From Microbacterium tenebrionis (GTDB lineage Bacteria > Actinomycetota > Actinomycetes > Actinomycetales > Microbacteriaceae), in NCBI RefSeq assembly GCF_903645325.1, contig NZ_CAHJXQ010000001.1:611536-675535 (forward strand): a DNA stretch of 64,000 nucleotides, written 5' to 3'. The position numbers were made by a program, and so were the translations under genes. The notes below the pieces were generated by a model. It saw only the letters and a program-made list of their open reading frames with translations, ran no database searches and was not told the DNA's origin. Below are positions 1 to 9,201 of this stretch, in pieces (the first letter of the stretch is position 1; every line of letters starts with the position of its first letter).

Positions 1-297
1 GCATGAGGTCCCGTCGTAGAAGAAGTCGTGCGGCGCTCAAGGGCTCTGGCCGAGCGGCCGAAGGCCGCTCCGCCCCCGGCCGAGGGGGTGCGGGGAGCAT
101 CATTCGTGATCCTGAGTTCGTCGTTTCGCGTGTGTTCGTCCGACGGTCAGAGCCTCGCTGGATCGAGTGTAGCGGCGACCTCCTGGGAAACCCGTAGGGA
201 GGCTGGTCCCCGAGGATGGCGCGATCCCGGTCGCGTTCCATGTCCCGTTACACGGAATTTACTTGGGATGTGGTGGTGTAGTCGCGGGTTCTGTCCT
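1..297. other. Upstream region without a supported gene
   Basis: About 300 bases precede the IclR gene. I see GC-rich inverted segments (for example around 46-100, runs of ggccg and cggcc) but no tRNA, no credible coding frame and no clear terminator with a T-run. An open frame upstream of the IclR start lacks family similarity, so I treat it as non-coding leader. It probably holds the promoter of the regulator. Confidence 0.4.
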
Positions 298-1128
298 ATG
301 GTTGCCGACATGGAACAGCGTGCCACGTCGTATCACTCGCAGGGCCTCGTGCGTGCGATCCGCCTTCTCGGCGCCCTCGAAGAAGCCGATCGTCCCCTCA
401 GCCTTGCGTCGCTGTCGACGAGCCTCGACCTGCCCAAGTCGACCTTGGTCCGCCTGCTCGCGATCCTGGAGGAGCACGACTACGTGTTCCGCGAGGGGAC
501 CCCGCCCACCTTCGGCATCGGCCACGCCGTCTTCGAGCTCTCCGAGTCCTATCGTCGTCAGGTCGACGCCGACGCCCTCGCCTCGCCGTACCTGCGACGC
601 GTCGCGGACGACACGGGCCTGACGGCCAACGTGGGGGTCCTTCAGGGCAGGTCCGTCCTCCACGTCTGCGTCGAGGAGCCCAGCCGCCCGCTGCGCTTCC
701 GCTCCGCGAGCGGTTCGCTGGACCACGCATACTGCACGGGCCTCGGGAAGATGCTGCTCTCCGCCCTCGACCGCGACGCCGCGACCGCCCATCTGCCGGA
801 GGAGCCGTTCACGGGGTACACGGACCACACGCTGACCAGCCGCGAGGCGCTCGATGCCGAGCTGGAGGCAGTGCGCGGGCGCGGCTTCAGCATCGATGAC
901 GAGGAACGAGATCCCGGTGTCACCTGCATCGCGGTGCCGATCGTCGCCGGATCGGTGAACGCGGCCGTCAGCGTTGCGGGCCCCTCGGCCGAGCTCGCCC
1001 CTGCCCGCCGCGCCGAACTGCTCGACGTCCTCCGGCGCAGCGCCGCCGAGCTCGCCGCGGACACACGCTTCGTGTCCGCCCTGCGGCTGTCCCGTTCCGC
1101 GTCGACAAGAGAGGATGCGTCCCGATGA
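298..1128 (+). CDS. IclR-family transcriptional regulator
   Basis: About 276 residues, normal for IclR regulators: an N-terminal winged helix-turn-helix (start of protein to about residue 75; 'SLASLSTSLDLPKSTLVRLL' is the recognition region) and a C-terminal ligand-binding domain with the family's typical 'CTGLGKMLLSAL' stretch. The first ATG is at 298 and a second, giving MEQRATSYHSQ, at 310; neither has a strong ribosome site, so the start is uncertain by four codons. It overlaps the following amidohydrolase by ATGA, so regulator and catabolic operon are probably co-transcribed. It likely senses a substrate or intermediate of that operon; this role is inferred from position only. Confidence 0.88.
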   Translation: MVADMEQRATSYHSQGLVRAIRLLGALEEADRPLSLASLSTSLDLPKSTLVRLLAILEEHDYVFREGTPPTFGIGHAVFELSESYRRQVDADALASPYLRRVADDTGLTANVGVLQGRSVLHVCVEEPSRPLRFRSASGSLDHAYCTGLGKMLLSALDRDAATAHLPEEPFTGYTDHTLTSREALDAELEAVRGRGFSIDDEERDPGVTCIAVPIVAGSVNAAVSVAGPSAELAPARRAELLDVLRRSAAELAADTRFVSALRLSRSASTREDASR

Positions 1129-1979
1129 TCGTCGATGTCCATACCCACAACCTGCAGCCCGAGCACTGGGGCGAAGAGCATAAGAACAACTGGGAGCCGG
1201 CGTACGGTGAACCGTACCCTCGGATCTCGCCGCAGCAGTACGACGACGCCATGATCGAGGCTGGCGTCGACGTCGCCGTCGTGTTCGGGCTGGCGGCCAG
1301 CCGGGCCGGCGTGCACACCCCGAATGCGTTCGTGGCCGACTACTGCGCGCAGGTCACGACACCCACGGTCGCCTTCACCGCGCTCGATCCGCTCGACGTC
1401 GACTGGCGCGACCAGGTCGAGGAGGCGGTGTCCCTCGGGTTCCGCGGCGTGAAGCTCTACCCGGTGCTGAGCCTCTTCGACCCGCTGTCGGAGGACTTCG
1501 ACGACTTCTACCGGCTGTGCGTCTCCCACGGGCTCGTCGTGCTCTGGCACATGGGCGCCACACCGAGCCCTCAGGGCCGGCTGTCCGTGAGCCAGCCGCT
1601 CGTCGTTGAGGAGGTCGCGCGCCGGCATCCGGAGCTGACGCAGATCATGGCGCACATGGGCCATCCCTGGCAGCTCGAGACGATGGTCGTCCTGCGCAAG
1701 CACGCGCGGGTGTTCTCGGACGTCTCCGCATCGTGGACCCGTCCGATGGCGGGGTTCCAAGCCCTCGTCGCGGCGCAGGAGTGGTCGGTGGCCGGCAAGC
1801 TCCTCTTCGGCTCCGACTTCCCGCTCTGGCGCCCGAAGGACGCGATCGCCGGCCTGCGCAGGCTCGCGGAGCTCCGCGCCGGGAACCTCCCGTTCGTGCG
1901 GGAGGAGACGGTGGAGGGCATCATCAACCGCGACGCGCTGGAACTGCTCGGGATCCCGGACCCGCGCGGCCGCAGCTGA
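1125..1979 (+). CDS. Amidohydrolase-2 family metal-dependent hydrolase
   Basis: 284 residues beginning MIVDVHTHN; the HxH pair at residues 6-8 is the first metal-binding motif of the amidohydrolase superfamily (PF04909-type TIM barrel). Further supporting stretches are 'GVKLYPVLSLFDP', 'LWHMGATPS', 'IMAHMGHPW' and a C-terminal 'LLFGSDFPLW' that supplies the last catalytic Asp. Such enzymes hydrolyse or decarboxylate cyclic or carboxylated intermediates. The start codon overlaps the stop of the IclR gene (ATGA), indicating translational coupling. The exact substrate cannot be read from sequence. Confidence 0.86.
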   Translation: MIVDVHTHNLQPEHWGEEHKNNWEPAYGEPYPRISPQQYDDAMIEAGVDVAVVFGLAASRAGVHTPNAFVADYCAQVTTPTVAFTALDPLDVDWRDQVEEAVSLGFRGVKLYPVLSLFDPLSEDFDDFYRLCVSHGLVVLWHMGATPSPQGRLSVSQPLVVEEVARRHPELTQIMAHMGHPWQLETMVVLRKHARVFSDVSASWTRPMAGFQALVAAQEWSVAGKLLFGSDFPLWRPKDAIAGLRRLAELRAGNLPFVREETVEGIINRDALELLGIPDPRGRS

Positions 1980-2116
1980 CGTCCGGCCGTCGACGCGGCT
2001 ATTCGGAGGACGTCGTCGACACCGGCGGTCGGGGAGAGGACATCGACCCGACCGGTGCTCGGAGACCCCGGGCACCCCAACGATCTCGTATGCGCGAGAA
2101 GAAGGAGAGCAGGACA

Positions 2117-3424
2117 GTGGCACAGACAGCCTCGGAGATCACCGCCGAAGCGAGGGCCGTCATCCCCGGCGGCGTGAACTCCGCGACGCGCAACATCGGA
2201 CAGCCGACGGGCTTCCGAACCGCATCGGGATCCCGCATCGTCGACTTCGACGGCAAGGAGTACATCGACTATCACGCCGCATTCGGCGCCATCCTCCTCG
2301 GCCATCGGGACGAGCGTGTCTCTTCGGCGGTCGCGGCGGCGCTGGAGGACATCGACCTGGTCGGCCTCGGCGTCACCGAGCTGGAGCTCGAGGTGGCCCG
2401 GCTCACCGCGCGACTGATCCCGTCGGTGGAGATGTCGATCAGCACGATGAGCGGGACGGAGGCCACGATGCAGGCCGTGCGCCTCGCCCGTGCGGTCACG
2501 GGGCGGAAGTTCCTCCTGAAGTTCCAGGGCTGCTTCCACGGATGGCACGACGCCGTCGCCCGCAACGTCATCTCCAGCCCGGAGCGCGCCTACGCCGTCG
2601 ACCCCCTCTCGTCCGGCATCCTCGACGACGCGCTCCAGTCGACGCTGGTGGCCGAGTTCAACGATCTAGCCAGCGTCGAGGAGCTTTTCGCCGCCCACCC
2701 CGACCAGATCGCCGCCGTCATCCTCGAGCCGGTCCCGCATAACGTCGGAGCGCTGCTCCCCGACCAGGCGTTCCTGCAGGGACTGCGCGAGCTCACGCGC
2801 AAGGAGGGGAGCCTACTGATCTTCGACGAGGTCATCACCGGCTTCCGCCACGCCCCGGGCGGCTACCAGGAGCTGTGCGGGATCACCCCCGATCTCACGA
2901 GCTACGGCAAGGCGATGGGCAACGGCCTAGCGGTCGCCGGCCTCGGCGGGAGCGCAGAGCTCATGTCCCGCTTCTCCTCCGCGGGGGGCGACGTGGTGCT
3001 CGCGGGGACGTTCAACGGGAACCCGGTTTCGATGGCAGCGGCGATCGCGACCATGACCGTGGCGAGCGACCCCGCGGTCGGACTGCACGCCCACACGTCC
3101 CGCCTGGGCGATCGGATGCGCGACGGCATGCGCGGGATCGTCAATCGACTCGGCATCCCGGCCGTGGTCACGGGCATCGGCTCCGTCTTCGTCACGTACT
3201 TCCTGGAGGGCGAGGTCAAGGGCTATCGCGACCTGCTACGCAACGACGACACCGCGTACGCGACGTTCCATCGGCGGATGACGGACGCGGGGCACATGAT
3301 GTACCCGATGTCGCTGAAGCGGAACCACATCTCGCTAGCGCACACGGCCGAGGACATCGACAGCACGCTGGAGGCGGCGGAGAGCGTGCTCGCGGGGATG
3401 CAGAAGGACGGTCTGCTCTCGTGA
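2117..3424 (+). CDS. Class-III PLP aminotransferase, glutamate-1-semialdehyde aminomutase-like
   Basis: About 435 residues. Fold-type-I class-III features: 'SGTEATMQAVRLAR' phosphate-binding region near residue 112, 'FQGCFHGWHDA' near 137, 'LIFDEVITGFR' (Asp237 holds the PLP pyridine nitrogen) and the Schiff-base lysine in 'TSYGKAMGNG' at about residue 265. I chose GTG at 2117 because AAGGAG lies about 10 bases upstream and the protein then starts MAQTASEITAEARAVIPGGVNS, as in HemL-like proteins; an upstream in-frame ATG at 2090 would add nine poor residues. It is embedded in a catabolic operon, so it probably transaminates or isomerises an amino compound rather than making haem. Confidence 0.85.
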   Translation: MAQTASEITAEARAVIPGGVNSATRNIGQPTGFRTASGSRIVDFDGKEYIDYHAAFGAILLGHRDERVSSAVAAALEDIDLVGLGVTELELEVARLTARLIPSVEMSISTMSGTEATMQAVRLARAVTGRKFLLKFQGCFHGWHDAVARNVISSPERAYAVDPLSSGILDDALQSTLVAEFNDLASVEELFAAHPDQIAAVILEPVPHNVGALLPDQAFLQGLRELTRKEGSLLIFDEVITGFRHAPGGYQELCGITPDLTSYGKAMGNGLAVAGLGGSAELMSRFSSAGGDVVLAGTFNGNPVSMAAAIATMTVASDPAVGLHAHTSRLGDRMRDGMRGIVNRLGIPAVVTGIGSVFVTYFLEGEVKGYRDLLRNDDTAYATFHRRMTDAGHMMYPMSLKRNHISLAHTAEDIDSTLEAAESVLAGMQKDGLLS

Positions 3425-4359
3425 CGGGGCGGCGGGTGCTCATCGTCGGCGCCGGTGCGATGGGACGGATCCACGCCGCAGCCGTGCGCGCGGCGGGCGA
3501 CGTCATCAACGCCGTCGTCGACGCCGACACCCGCCGCGCCCGGACGCTCGATCCCGGGGCGGAGCTCTTTCTCTCCGTGGCGGACGCCCTGTCCGCGGGG
3601 GGAGGGCTGGACGCCGCGGTGGTCGCGACCCCCTCCAGCGCCCATCTCGAGCAGGTGCGTGCGCTCGCGGAGGCGGGTGTGCCGGTGCTCGTCGAGAAGC
3701 CGCACCGCGTCCCCGGTGAGGACCCGTCGTCGCTCCTCGAGGCGGAGCGCAGGGGCGCACGCGTCTTCGTCGGCATGTCGACGCGGCACTGGCCTGGCAT
3801 CGAGGCGGCTGCGGATGCCGTCCGGGCGGGAGAGCTCGGCGAGATCCTCGCCTACACCGACCGGATGGCCTTCCGGCTGGCCGAGGAGAGTTTGCCGGCC
3901 TGGTACTTCGACGCGGCGGTCAGCGGCGGCGGCATCCTCGTGACGAACGGCGTGCATGCCCTGGACCGCGTTCGCAGCATCCTGGGCGCTCCGACCATCG
4001 ATGCGGCGGAGATGCGCCGCATCGTCGACAGGGGCGACGTCGAGGAGATGGCGGTCCTGCGCGGGACGGTCGATCGGAGCGCCGTGCTGATCGAGTTGCT
4101 GTGGACCGGTTACCCGCCGCTGGGCGAGGGGCTCGTCATCAGCGGGACGAGGGGAGCGGCCTCGGTGCGGATGGACGGGAGCTGGTGCATCACGACCCAG
4201 GGGGGGGAGCGCAACGGACCGGCGATCGACCTGGACGTCACCCCGTTCCGGAGACAGTGGACGGCGTTCACGAACGCCGCCCCGGGCTTTTCGGTCCGCG
4301 ACCTCGAGCCCACTCTCACCCTTATCGAGTCCATCTACAGGGAGCACAGCGATGACTGA
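3421..4359 (+). CDS. Gfo/Idh/MocA-family oxidoreductase
   Basis: 312 residues with an N-terminal Rossmann fold ('VLIVGAGAMGRIHAAAV', residues about 5-21) and the family's hallmark 'VLVEKPHR' around residue 92, where Lys contacts the substrate. The C-terminal half is the mixed alpha/beta substrate domain ('GGGILVTNGVHALDRVRSILG'). Such NAD(P)-dependent enzymes oxidise or reduce sugars, inositols or amino-sugar-like polyols. GTG start at 3421 overlaps the aminotransferase stop by GTGA; the end overlaps the next gene by eight bases. Confidence 0.87.
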   Translation: MTGRRVLIVGAGAMGRIHAAAVRAAGDVINAVVDADTRRARTLDPGAELFLSVADALSAGGGLDAAVVATPSSAHLEQVRALAEAGVPVLVEKPHRVPGEDPSSLLEAERRGARVFVGMSTRHWPGIEAAADAVRAGELGEILAYTDRMAFRLAEESLPAWYFDAAVSGGGILVTNGVHALDRVRSILGAPTIDAAEMRRIVDRGDVEEMAVLRGTVDRSAVLIELLWTGYPPLGEGLVISGTRGAASVRMDGSWCITTQGGERNGPAIDLDVTPFRRQWTAFTNAAPGFSVRDLEPTLTLIESIYREHSDD

Positions 4360-5572
4360 CCTCACCCTGCTTCTCTACCCGTGGGACGTGCAGGCCGCGG
4401 GGCCAGAGCGGATCGTCGCCGACGCCGCGGCGCTCGGTGTGACGCGCCTGCAGATCGCGACGGCGTATCACTCCGCAGAGATCATCGCTCCGCGCCGACG
4501 GACGGGTGTCTCGACGGTGGCTGAGGCGAACACCGTCCATCTCCCGTTGCCGCAGGGGACCTTCGGCGACCTCGCCATCCCCGCGTCACGAATCGCGACG
4601 ACGGACCCCGACCTCTACCCGCGCCTGCGCACGTCCGCTGACGCCTCCGGCATCACGCTCGACGGCTGGACGGTCGCGCTCCACAACACCTCCCTCGCCA
4701 CCGCGCGTCCCGATGCCGCCATCGAGAACTGCTTTGGCGACCGGTTCGTCCACGGCCTCTGCCCCGCCTCGCCCGCCGCGCGGCGTTACGCGGTTGAGCT
4801 CGTGGCAGGGGCCGCCGGCACGGGTCTCTTCGACCGGGTGATGGTGGAGAGCCTGTCCTACCTCCTGGTGGGACACGGACACCCCCACGAGCTGTGGGGC
4901 GCGAGGCTCGACGCCACGACGAGGTTTCTCCTCTCCCTCTGCTTCTGCGGGCACTGCCGGTCCGCCGCGGCGACGGCAGACATCGATGCCGACGAGGTGC
5001 GCGCCGCCGTCTGCGACCTGCTCGACCGGCTCTGGAACGCGGAGCACCCCCAGGGCCGTGACCCCGACACCGGCAACGAGATCACGTCGCTCCTTCTGGT
5101 GTGGCCGGACCTGGCGGCATACACGAGGATGCGAATGGACGTCGTGACGCGACTCGTCGTGGACGTCGCCGCCGCCGCCCGTGCGCGCGGGGCGAGGCTC
5201 GACCTCAGCGCTGCCGTCTGGGGCCGCCCCGCGCCGACCAACTGGACGGAGGGCGTCGACATCGCCCAGTCGCTGAGGACGGCCGACGGCTTCGTGCTGG
5301 AGAGTTACTTCCCCACGGCCGGGGAGGTGGCGGCGGAGATCGATCACGTCGACACGATCCGTCGGATCACCCCCGGCGCGACGGCCGATCTCGCCGTGGC
5401 GATCACGCTGTGGCCGAGCCTCTCTCCCACACGCGACTCCTTCCGCGCGAAGGTCGATGCTGTCCGCGGTGCCGGCGTCGGGACGCTCACGCTCTACAAC
5501 TACGGGACGGCTCCGGCTCCCAGCCTCGACTGGGTCAGGGACGCCGCCGAGATGATGGGAACGCTGCGATGA
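4352..5572 (+). CDS. Uncharacterised operon protein with CxxC motif, possible TIM barrel
   Basis: 406 residues that I do not recognise as a named family. It starts MTDLTLLLYPWDVQAAGP and shows alternating strand/helix segments compatible with a TIM-barrel hydrolase fold ('GVTRLQIATAYHS', 'FDRVMVESLSYLL', 'TADGFVLESYFPTAGE', 'VGTLTLYNYG'). A 'CFCGHC' motif near residue 192 could bind metal. There is no signal peptide and no membrane segment. It overlaps the genes on both sides, so it belongs to the operon and probably acts on the same substrate. Confidence 0.7.
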   Translation: MTDLTLLLYPWDVQAAGPERIVADAAALGVTRLQIATAYHSAEIIAPRRRTGVSTVAEANTVHLPLPQGTFGDLAIPASRIATTDPDLYPRLRTSADASGITLDGWTVALHNTSLATARPDAAIENCFGDRFVHGLCPASPAARRYAVELVAGAAGTGLFDRVMVESLSYLLVGHGHPHELWGARLDATTRFLLSLCFCGHCRSAAATADIDADEVRAAVCDLLDRLWNAEHPQGRDPDTGNEITSLLLVWPDLAAYTRMRMDVVTRLVVDVAAAARARGARLDLSAAVWGRPAPTNWTEGVDIAQSLRTADGFVLESYFPTAGEVAAEIDHVDTIRRITPGATADLAVAITLWPSLSPTRDSFRAKVDAVRGAGVGTLTLYNYGTAPAPSLDWVRDAAEMMGTLR

Positions 5573-6660
5573 CGACCCTCACCGACACGCCCGTGCTTGT
5601 CCTCGACGAACGGCGCATGCAGCGGAACATCGATGAGATGGCGGCGGCCGTCGCCGCCGCGGGCGTGAGCCTCCGTCCGCACTTCAAGACGTCCAAGATG
5701 ATCGAGGTCGCCCGGCGGCAGCTCGCCGCCGGCGCGGTCGGGATGACCTGCGCGACCCTGGCCGAGGCGGGTGCGCTCCTCGACGCCGGCATCACCGACC
5801 TCTTCTGGGCGAATGCGCCGGCGACCGCGCACAAGGCGGCGGCTGTCGTCGCGGCGAACCGCCGTGGCCGCGTGATCGTCGGCGTCGATTCGCTGGCGCT
5901 CGGCGAGAACCTCAGCGCGGCGGCGCGCGCGGAAGGCGCGGTCGTCGAGGTCCGGCTCGAGGTCGACACGGGTCTGCATCGCACCGGCGTCGCGCCCGAG
6001 GCCGCGGTCGAGCTCGCGCTGAGCCTCGCCGCGTTTCCCGGGATCGCCCTCGAAGGCGTCTACATGCACGAGGGGCAACTCGCCTCGATCCGCGGAGACC
6101 GTGCCGAGGTCAAGGCGGCAGGACGATCCGCATCGCATATGCTCGTCGAGACCGCCGATGCGATCCGCGCCGCCGGTCTCCCCCTGTCGTCCGTGTCGGT
6201 CGGGTCGACGCCCGGGTGGGACTCCGCTCCATTCGTGCCGGGGGTGACGGAGGCCCGCGCCGGCACCTACGTGTTCTTCGACGCGAACCAGTGGCGGCTG
6301 GGCTCTGCGCCGCTCGAGCGCACGGCGCTCCAACTGCACAGTACGGTTGTGAGCGGCCCCAGGGACGGCGAGGTTGTGATCGACGCCGGCATCAAGGCAC
6401 TGAGCTCCGATGGCTCGAACCGCGACGCCACGTTCGGCATCGTCGTCGACGAGTCGCGGACGCCGCAGCGGATCGTCTTCGACCGCGCCTACGAGGAGCA
6501 CGGCATCCTGCGCGGACCCGACGCGACGACGCACGCGGTGGGGGACCGCGTGCGGATCGTCCCGAACCATGCCTGCGGGATCGTCAACATGTGGAGCCGG
6601 GTCGTCGTCGTCGACGGGGACCGCGTCGTCGAAGAATGGCATCCCGTCGGCCGCTATTGA
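5569..6660 (+). CDS. D-threonine-aldolase / alanine-racemase-N-type PLP enzyme
   Basis: 363 residues of the fold-type-III PLP family. The N-terminal domain carries 'SLRPHFKTSK' with the likely PLP lysine at about residue 40. The C-terminal domain has 'IVPNHACGIVNMW', the His-x-Cys metal motif typical of D-threonine aldolase and D-serine dehydratase-like enzymes. 'EVDTGLHRTGV' is another family stretch. It would cleave or dehydrate a beta-hydroxy D-amino acid. ATG at 5569 overlaps the previous stop (ATGA). Its presence beside a D-acylamino acid deacylase and RidA suggests D-amino-acid breakdown. Confidence 0.85.
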   Translation: MTTLTDTPVLVLDERRMQRNIDEMAAAVAAAGVSLRPHFKTSKMIEVARRQLAAGAVGMTCATLAEAGALLDAGITDLFWANAPATAHKAAAVVAANRRGRVIVGVDSLALGENLSAAARAEGAVVEVRLEVDTGLHRTGVAPEAAVELALSLAAFPGIALEGVYMHEGQLASIRGDRAEVKAAGRSASHMLVETADAIRAAGLPLSSVSVGSTPGWDSAPFVPGVTEARAGTYVFFDANQWRLGSAPLERTALQLHSTVVSGPRDGEVVIDAGIKALSSDGSNRDATFGIVVDESRTPQRIVFDRAYEEHGILRGPDATTHAVGDRVRIVPNHACGIVNMWSRVVVVDGDRVVEEWHPVGRY

Positions 6661-6713
6661 AACAGTGACGACGTCATACCCGATCGTCGTCAGCCACCAG
6701 AGAGGAAAGCCCG

Positions 6714-8222
6714 TTGAACACCAGGACCCCCTTCCGTGCATCGGCGGTGAGCGCCGTCGTGCTCAGCGCCGTCGTGCTCGCCGGATGCTCCGGAGCCAGC
6801 GATTCCGCCCCGTCCGACGCGGGCACAGCCCCGGAGACGGTCGTCGCGCTGGCCGGCGACATCGACAACTTCGACCCGCACACGAATCAGCTCAACATCT
6901 ACGAGTACGCGATCAGGGAGCTGGTCTTCAGTTCCCTCGTCGACTACGACGTAGATCTCAACCTGCAGCCCGACCTAGCCGAGTATGAGGTCAACGAGGA
7001 CGCGACGCAGTTCACGTTCTCCCTCGACGCCGACGCCGTCTTCCAGGACGGCACCGACGTCGACGCCGCAGCGGTCGTCTCCTCACTGGAGCGGGCGGCC
7101 GACGCCTCGAACTCGATCTGGTCGGGCCGACTGGCCGACGTCAAGAGCTACGAGACTCCCGATGACGACACCGTCGTGATCACACTGAACAGCCCGAATG
7201 CCGCGTTCCTGGCGGGCCTCGCCTCGATCGCGATCATCGCCCCGGACGCGACCGCCGACGTGGCCAAGAAGCCGGTCGGCTCCGGCCCGTACTCGTTCGT
7301 GAGCTGGACACCCAACAGCGAGATCGTGCTGGAGCGGTTCGACGACTACTTCGGCACCCAGGGTGCCAGTGAGAGGATCGTCTACAGGCCGGTCTCCGAT
7401 CAGCAGGTCGCGCTGAACAACCTGTACAGCGGCGACATCGACATCATCAGCTCGATCACGTCGGCCACGAAGGGGCAGTTCGACGCCACCCGGGCTCAGC
7501 TCGTCGAGCCGAGCGCGAGCAACTCCATGTCGCTCATCGAGTTCAACTCGTCCGGTGCGCTGGCGGACGTGCGCGTGCGGCAGGCCCTCGCCTATGCGCT
7601 CGACAAGGACGCGATCCGCGAGATCGCGTACGGGGGTGCGGGCGCGAGCACGTGGAGCCCGCTGCCGGAGTCGAGCTGGGCGTACGCGGAGCAGACCGGT
7701 TATCCGTACGACCTCGACAAGGCCGAGGCGCTGCTCGTGGAGGCGGGGGCCGAGGGACTCAGTTTCACGTTGGAGATCCCGTCCGGGTTCCCCGACGCCG
7801 AGCAGATCGCACGCGTCTGGCAGTCGTCGTTGGCCGAGATCGGCGTCACACTGACGCCGAACGTGACCGAGCTCTCCGTCTGGCTGGACGCATACGTGTC
7901 CCGGTCCTACGACGCGACCTGGAACACGTTCAATGTAGGCGCCGACCCGAACTCGTACTTCGACATCATCATGCAGCCGCACCTCGCCGATGACTATCCG
8001 AACGCCCAGGTGCAGCAGCTCGTGTCCGACGCCGTCGCCGTCTCCGACGAGTCGGAGCGGGCGGAGATCTACGCGCAGCTGCAGAAGATCCTCGTCGACG
8101 AGCTGCCGGTCATGACCGTGCAGTCGACGCCGATCTACTCGGCGGCCGCGAACGGCGTGTCGGGATATGCCGTGAACCCCCTCGGCTGGTCGCTGCTGGC
8201 CGGGGCGTCGGTCTCCGAGTGA
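6714..8222 (+). CDS. Extracellular solute-binding lipoprotein, family 5 (peptide/nickel type)
   Basis: 502 residues. A lipoprotein signal peptide ends in the lipobox LAGC with lipidation at Cys25. The mature part is a DppA/OppA-type binding protein ('VRQALAYALDKDAIREIAYGG', 'PVGSGPYSFVSWTP', 'KAEALLVEAG'). The start is TTG at 6714, preceded by a GAGAGGAA ribosome site; no better in-frame ATG lies upstream. It would capture an oligopeptide or related solute outside the membrane and hand it to the two permeases directly downstream. Confidence 0.92.
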   Translation: MNTRTPFRASAVSAVVLSAVVLAGCSGASDSAPSDAGTAPETVVALAGDIDNFDPHTNQLNIYEYAIRELVFSSLVDYDVDLNLQPDLAEYEVNEDATQFTFSLDADAVFQDGTDVDAAAVVSSLERAADASNSIWSGRLADVKSYETPDDDTVVITLNSPNAAFLAGLASIAIIAPDATADVAKKPVGSGPYSFVSWTPNSEIVLERFDDYFGTQGASERIVYRPVSDQQVALNNLYSGDIDIISSITSATKGQFDATRAQLVEPSASNSMSLIEFNSSGALADVRVRQALAYALDKDAIREIAYGGAGASTWSPLPESSWAYAEQTGYPYDLDKAEALLVEAGAEGLSFTLEIPSGFPDAEQIARVWQSSLAEIGVTLTPNVTELSVWLDAYVSRSYDATWNTFNVGADPNSYFDIIMQPHLADDYPNAQVQQLVSDAVAVSDESERAEIYAQLQKILVDELPVMTVQSTPIYSAAANGVSGYAVNPLGWSLLAGASVSE

Positions 8223-8241
8223 TCCGGGGAGGGCGAGGAAT

Positions 8242-9201
8242 ATGAAACTGGCGAGACGCGCGGCGGTCGAGGCCGCCAAGCTCCTGGTCGTGCTCTGGCT
8301 CGTATCGGTGCTGGTGTTCCTCGCCCTCCGTCTCACACCCGGGGACCCCGCGGTCCTGCTGCTCGGCCCGCAGGCAGGGCGCCCGGACGCGGCGGCGACA
8401 TTGGAGCGGCTTCGGCAGGAGATGGGGCTGGACCAGCCCTGGCCCGTGCAGTACGCCATCTGGCTTGGCAACATCCTGGGGGGAGACTTCGGGGAGTCGG
8501 CGCGTAGCGGCGAGCCAGTCGTCGCTCTCATCCTGCAGGCGTTGCCGTCGACGCTCTGGCTGATCGGGCTCACCGTCCTCGTGTCGGTCCCGATCGCGGT
8601 GCTCCTCGGGATGAGGGCCGCCTACCGGCCGACGGGGTGGCTCGCCCGGGTCGTCCGCGGCGGCACGACGGTCGCGATCGCCGTGCCGGGTGTCTGGCTC
8701 GGCCTGCTCCTCATCATCCTGTTCTCCGTGACTCTCCGCGCGCTCCCCTCCGGCGGCTTCGTTGATCCGTTCGACGACCTCGGCGGCTTCCTGTCGCATA
8801 TGGTGCTGCCCGTGCTCACCCTCGCGGTCTTCCTCGCCGCCGTGCTCACGCGCTTCGTGTACGCGGAGGCCGTCGACGTGTTCCGCCAGGACTACATGCG
8901 CACGGCCCTGGCGATGGGGCTGTCCGAACGGAGACGCGTCTTCGTGTACGCGACGCGCAACGCCGTGCTTCCGATGATCACCATCGTCGGCGTGCAGATC
9001 GGTGCGCTGATCGGCGGGGGAGTCCTCGTCGAGGCGGTCTTCGGCCTCGGAGGACTCGGGCAGCTGCTGCTCAGCAGCGTCTTGAACAGGGACTATCTCG
9101 TCGTACAGGGCGCGGTGCTCCTGACGACGGTCTTCGTCCTACTGATCGGCTACCTCGCCGACATCGCGTACCGTCTCGTCGACCCGAGGATCAGCAAATG
9201 A
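8242..9201 (+). CDS. ABC transporter permease, DppB/OppB type
   Basis: 319 residues with about six membrane segments, the first at residues 12-32. The N-terminus shows the DppB hallmark 'LALRLTPGDPAVLLLG', and the EAA loop is recognisable near 'YMRTALAMGLSERRRVFVYATRNAVLP'. ATG at 8242 is preceded by GGAGGGCGAGGA. It ends in an ATGA overlap with the second permease. It is the inner-membrane channel subunit of the importer together with the next gene. Confidence 0.92.
   Translation: MKLARRAAVEAAKLLVVLWLVSVLVFLALRLTPGDPAVLLLGPQAGRPDAAATLERLRQEMGLDQPWPVQYAIWLGNILGGDFGESARSGEPVVALILQALPSTLWLIGLTVLVSVPIAVLLGMRAAYRPTGWLARVVRGGTTVAIAVPGVWLGLLLIILFSVTLRALPSGGFVDPFDDLGGFLSHMVLPVLTLAVFLAAVLTRFVYAEAVDVFRQDYMRTALAMGLSERRRVFVYATRNAVLPMITIVGVQIGALIGGGVLVEAVFGLGGLGQLLLSSVLNRDYLVVQGAVLLTTVFVLLIGYLADIAYRLVDPRISK

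Noticed and set aside
28..297. Upstream extension of the IclR gene
   Set aside because: The frame is open but Arg/Ala-rich without family similarity; the protein family begins near the ATG codons at 298/310.
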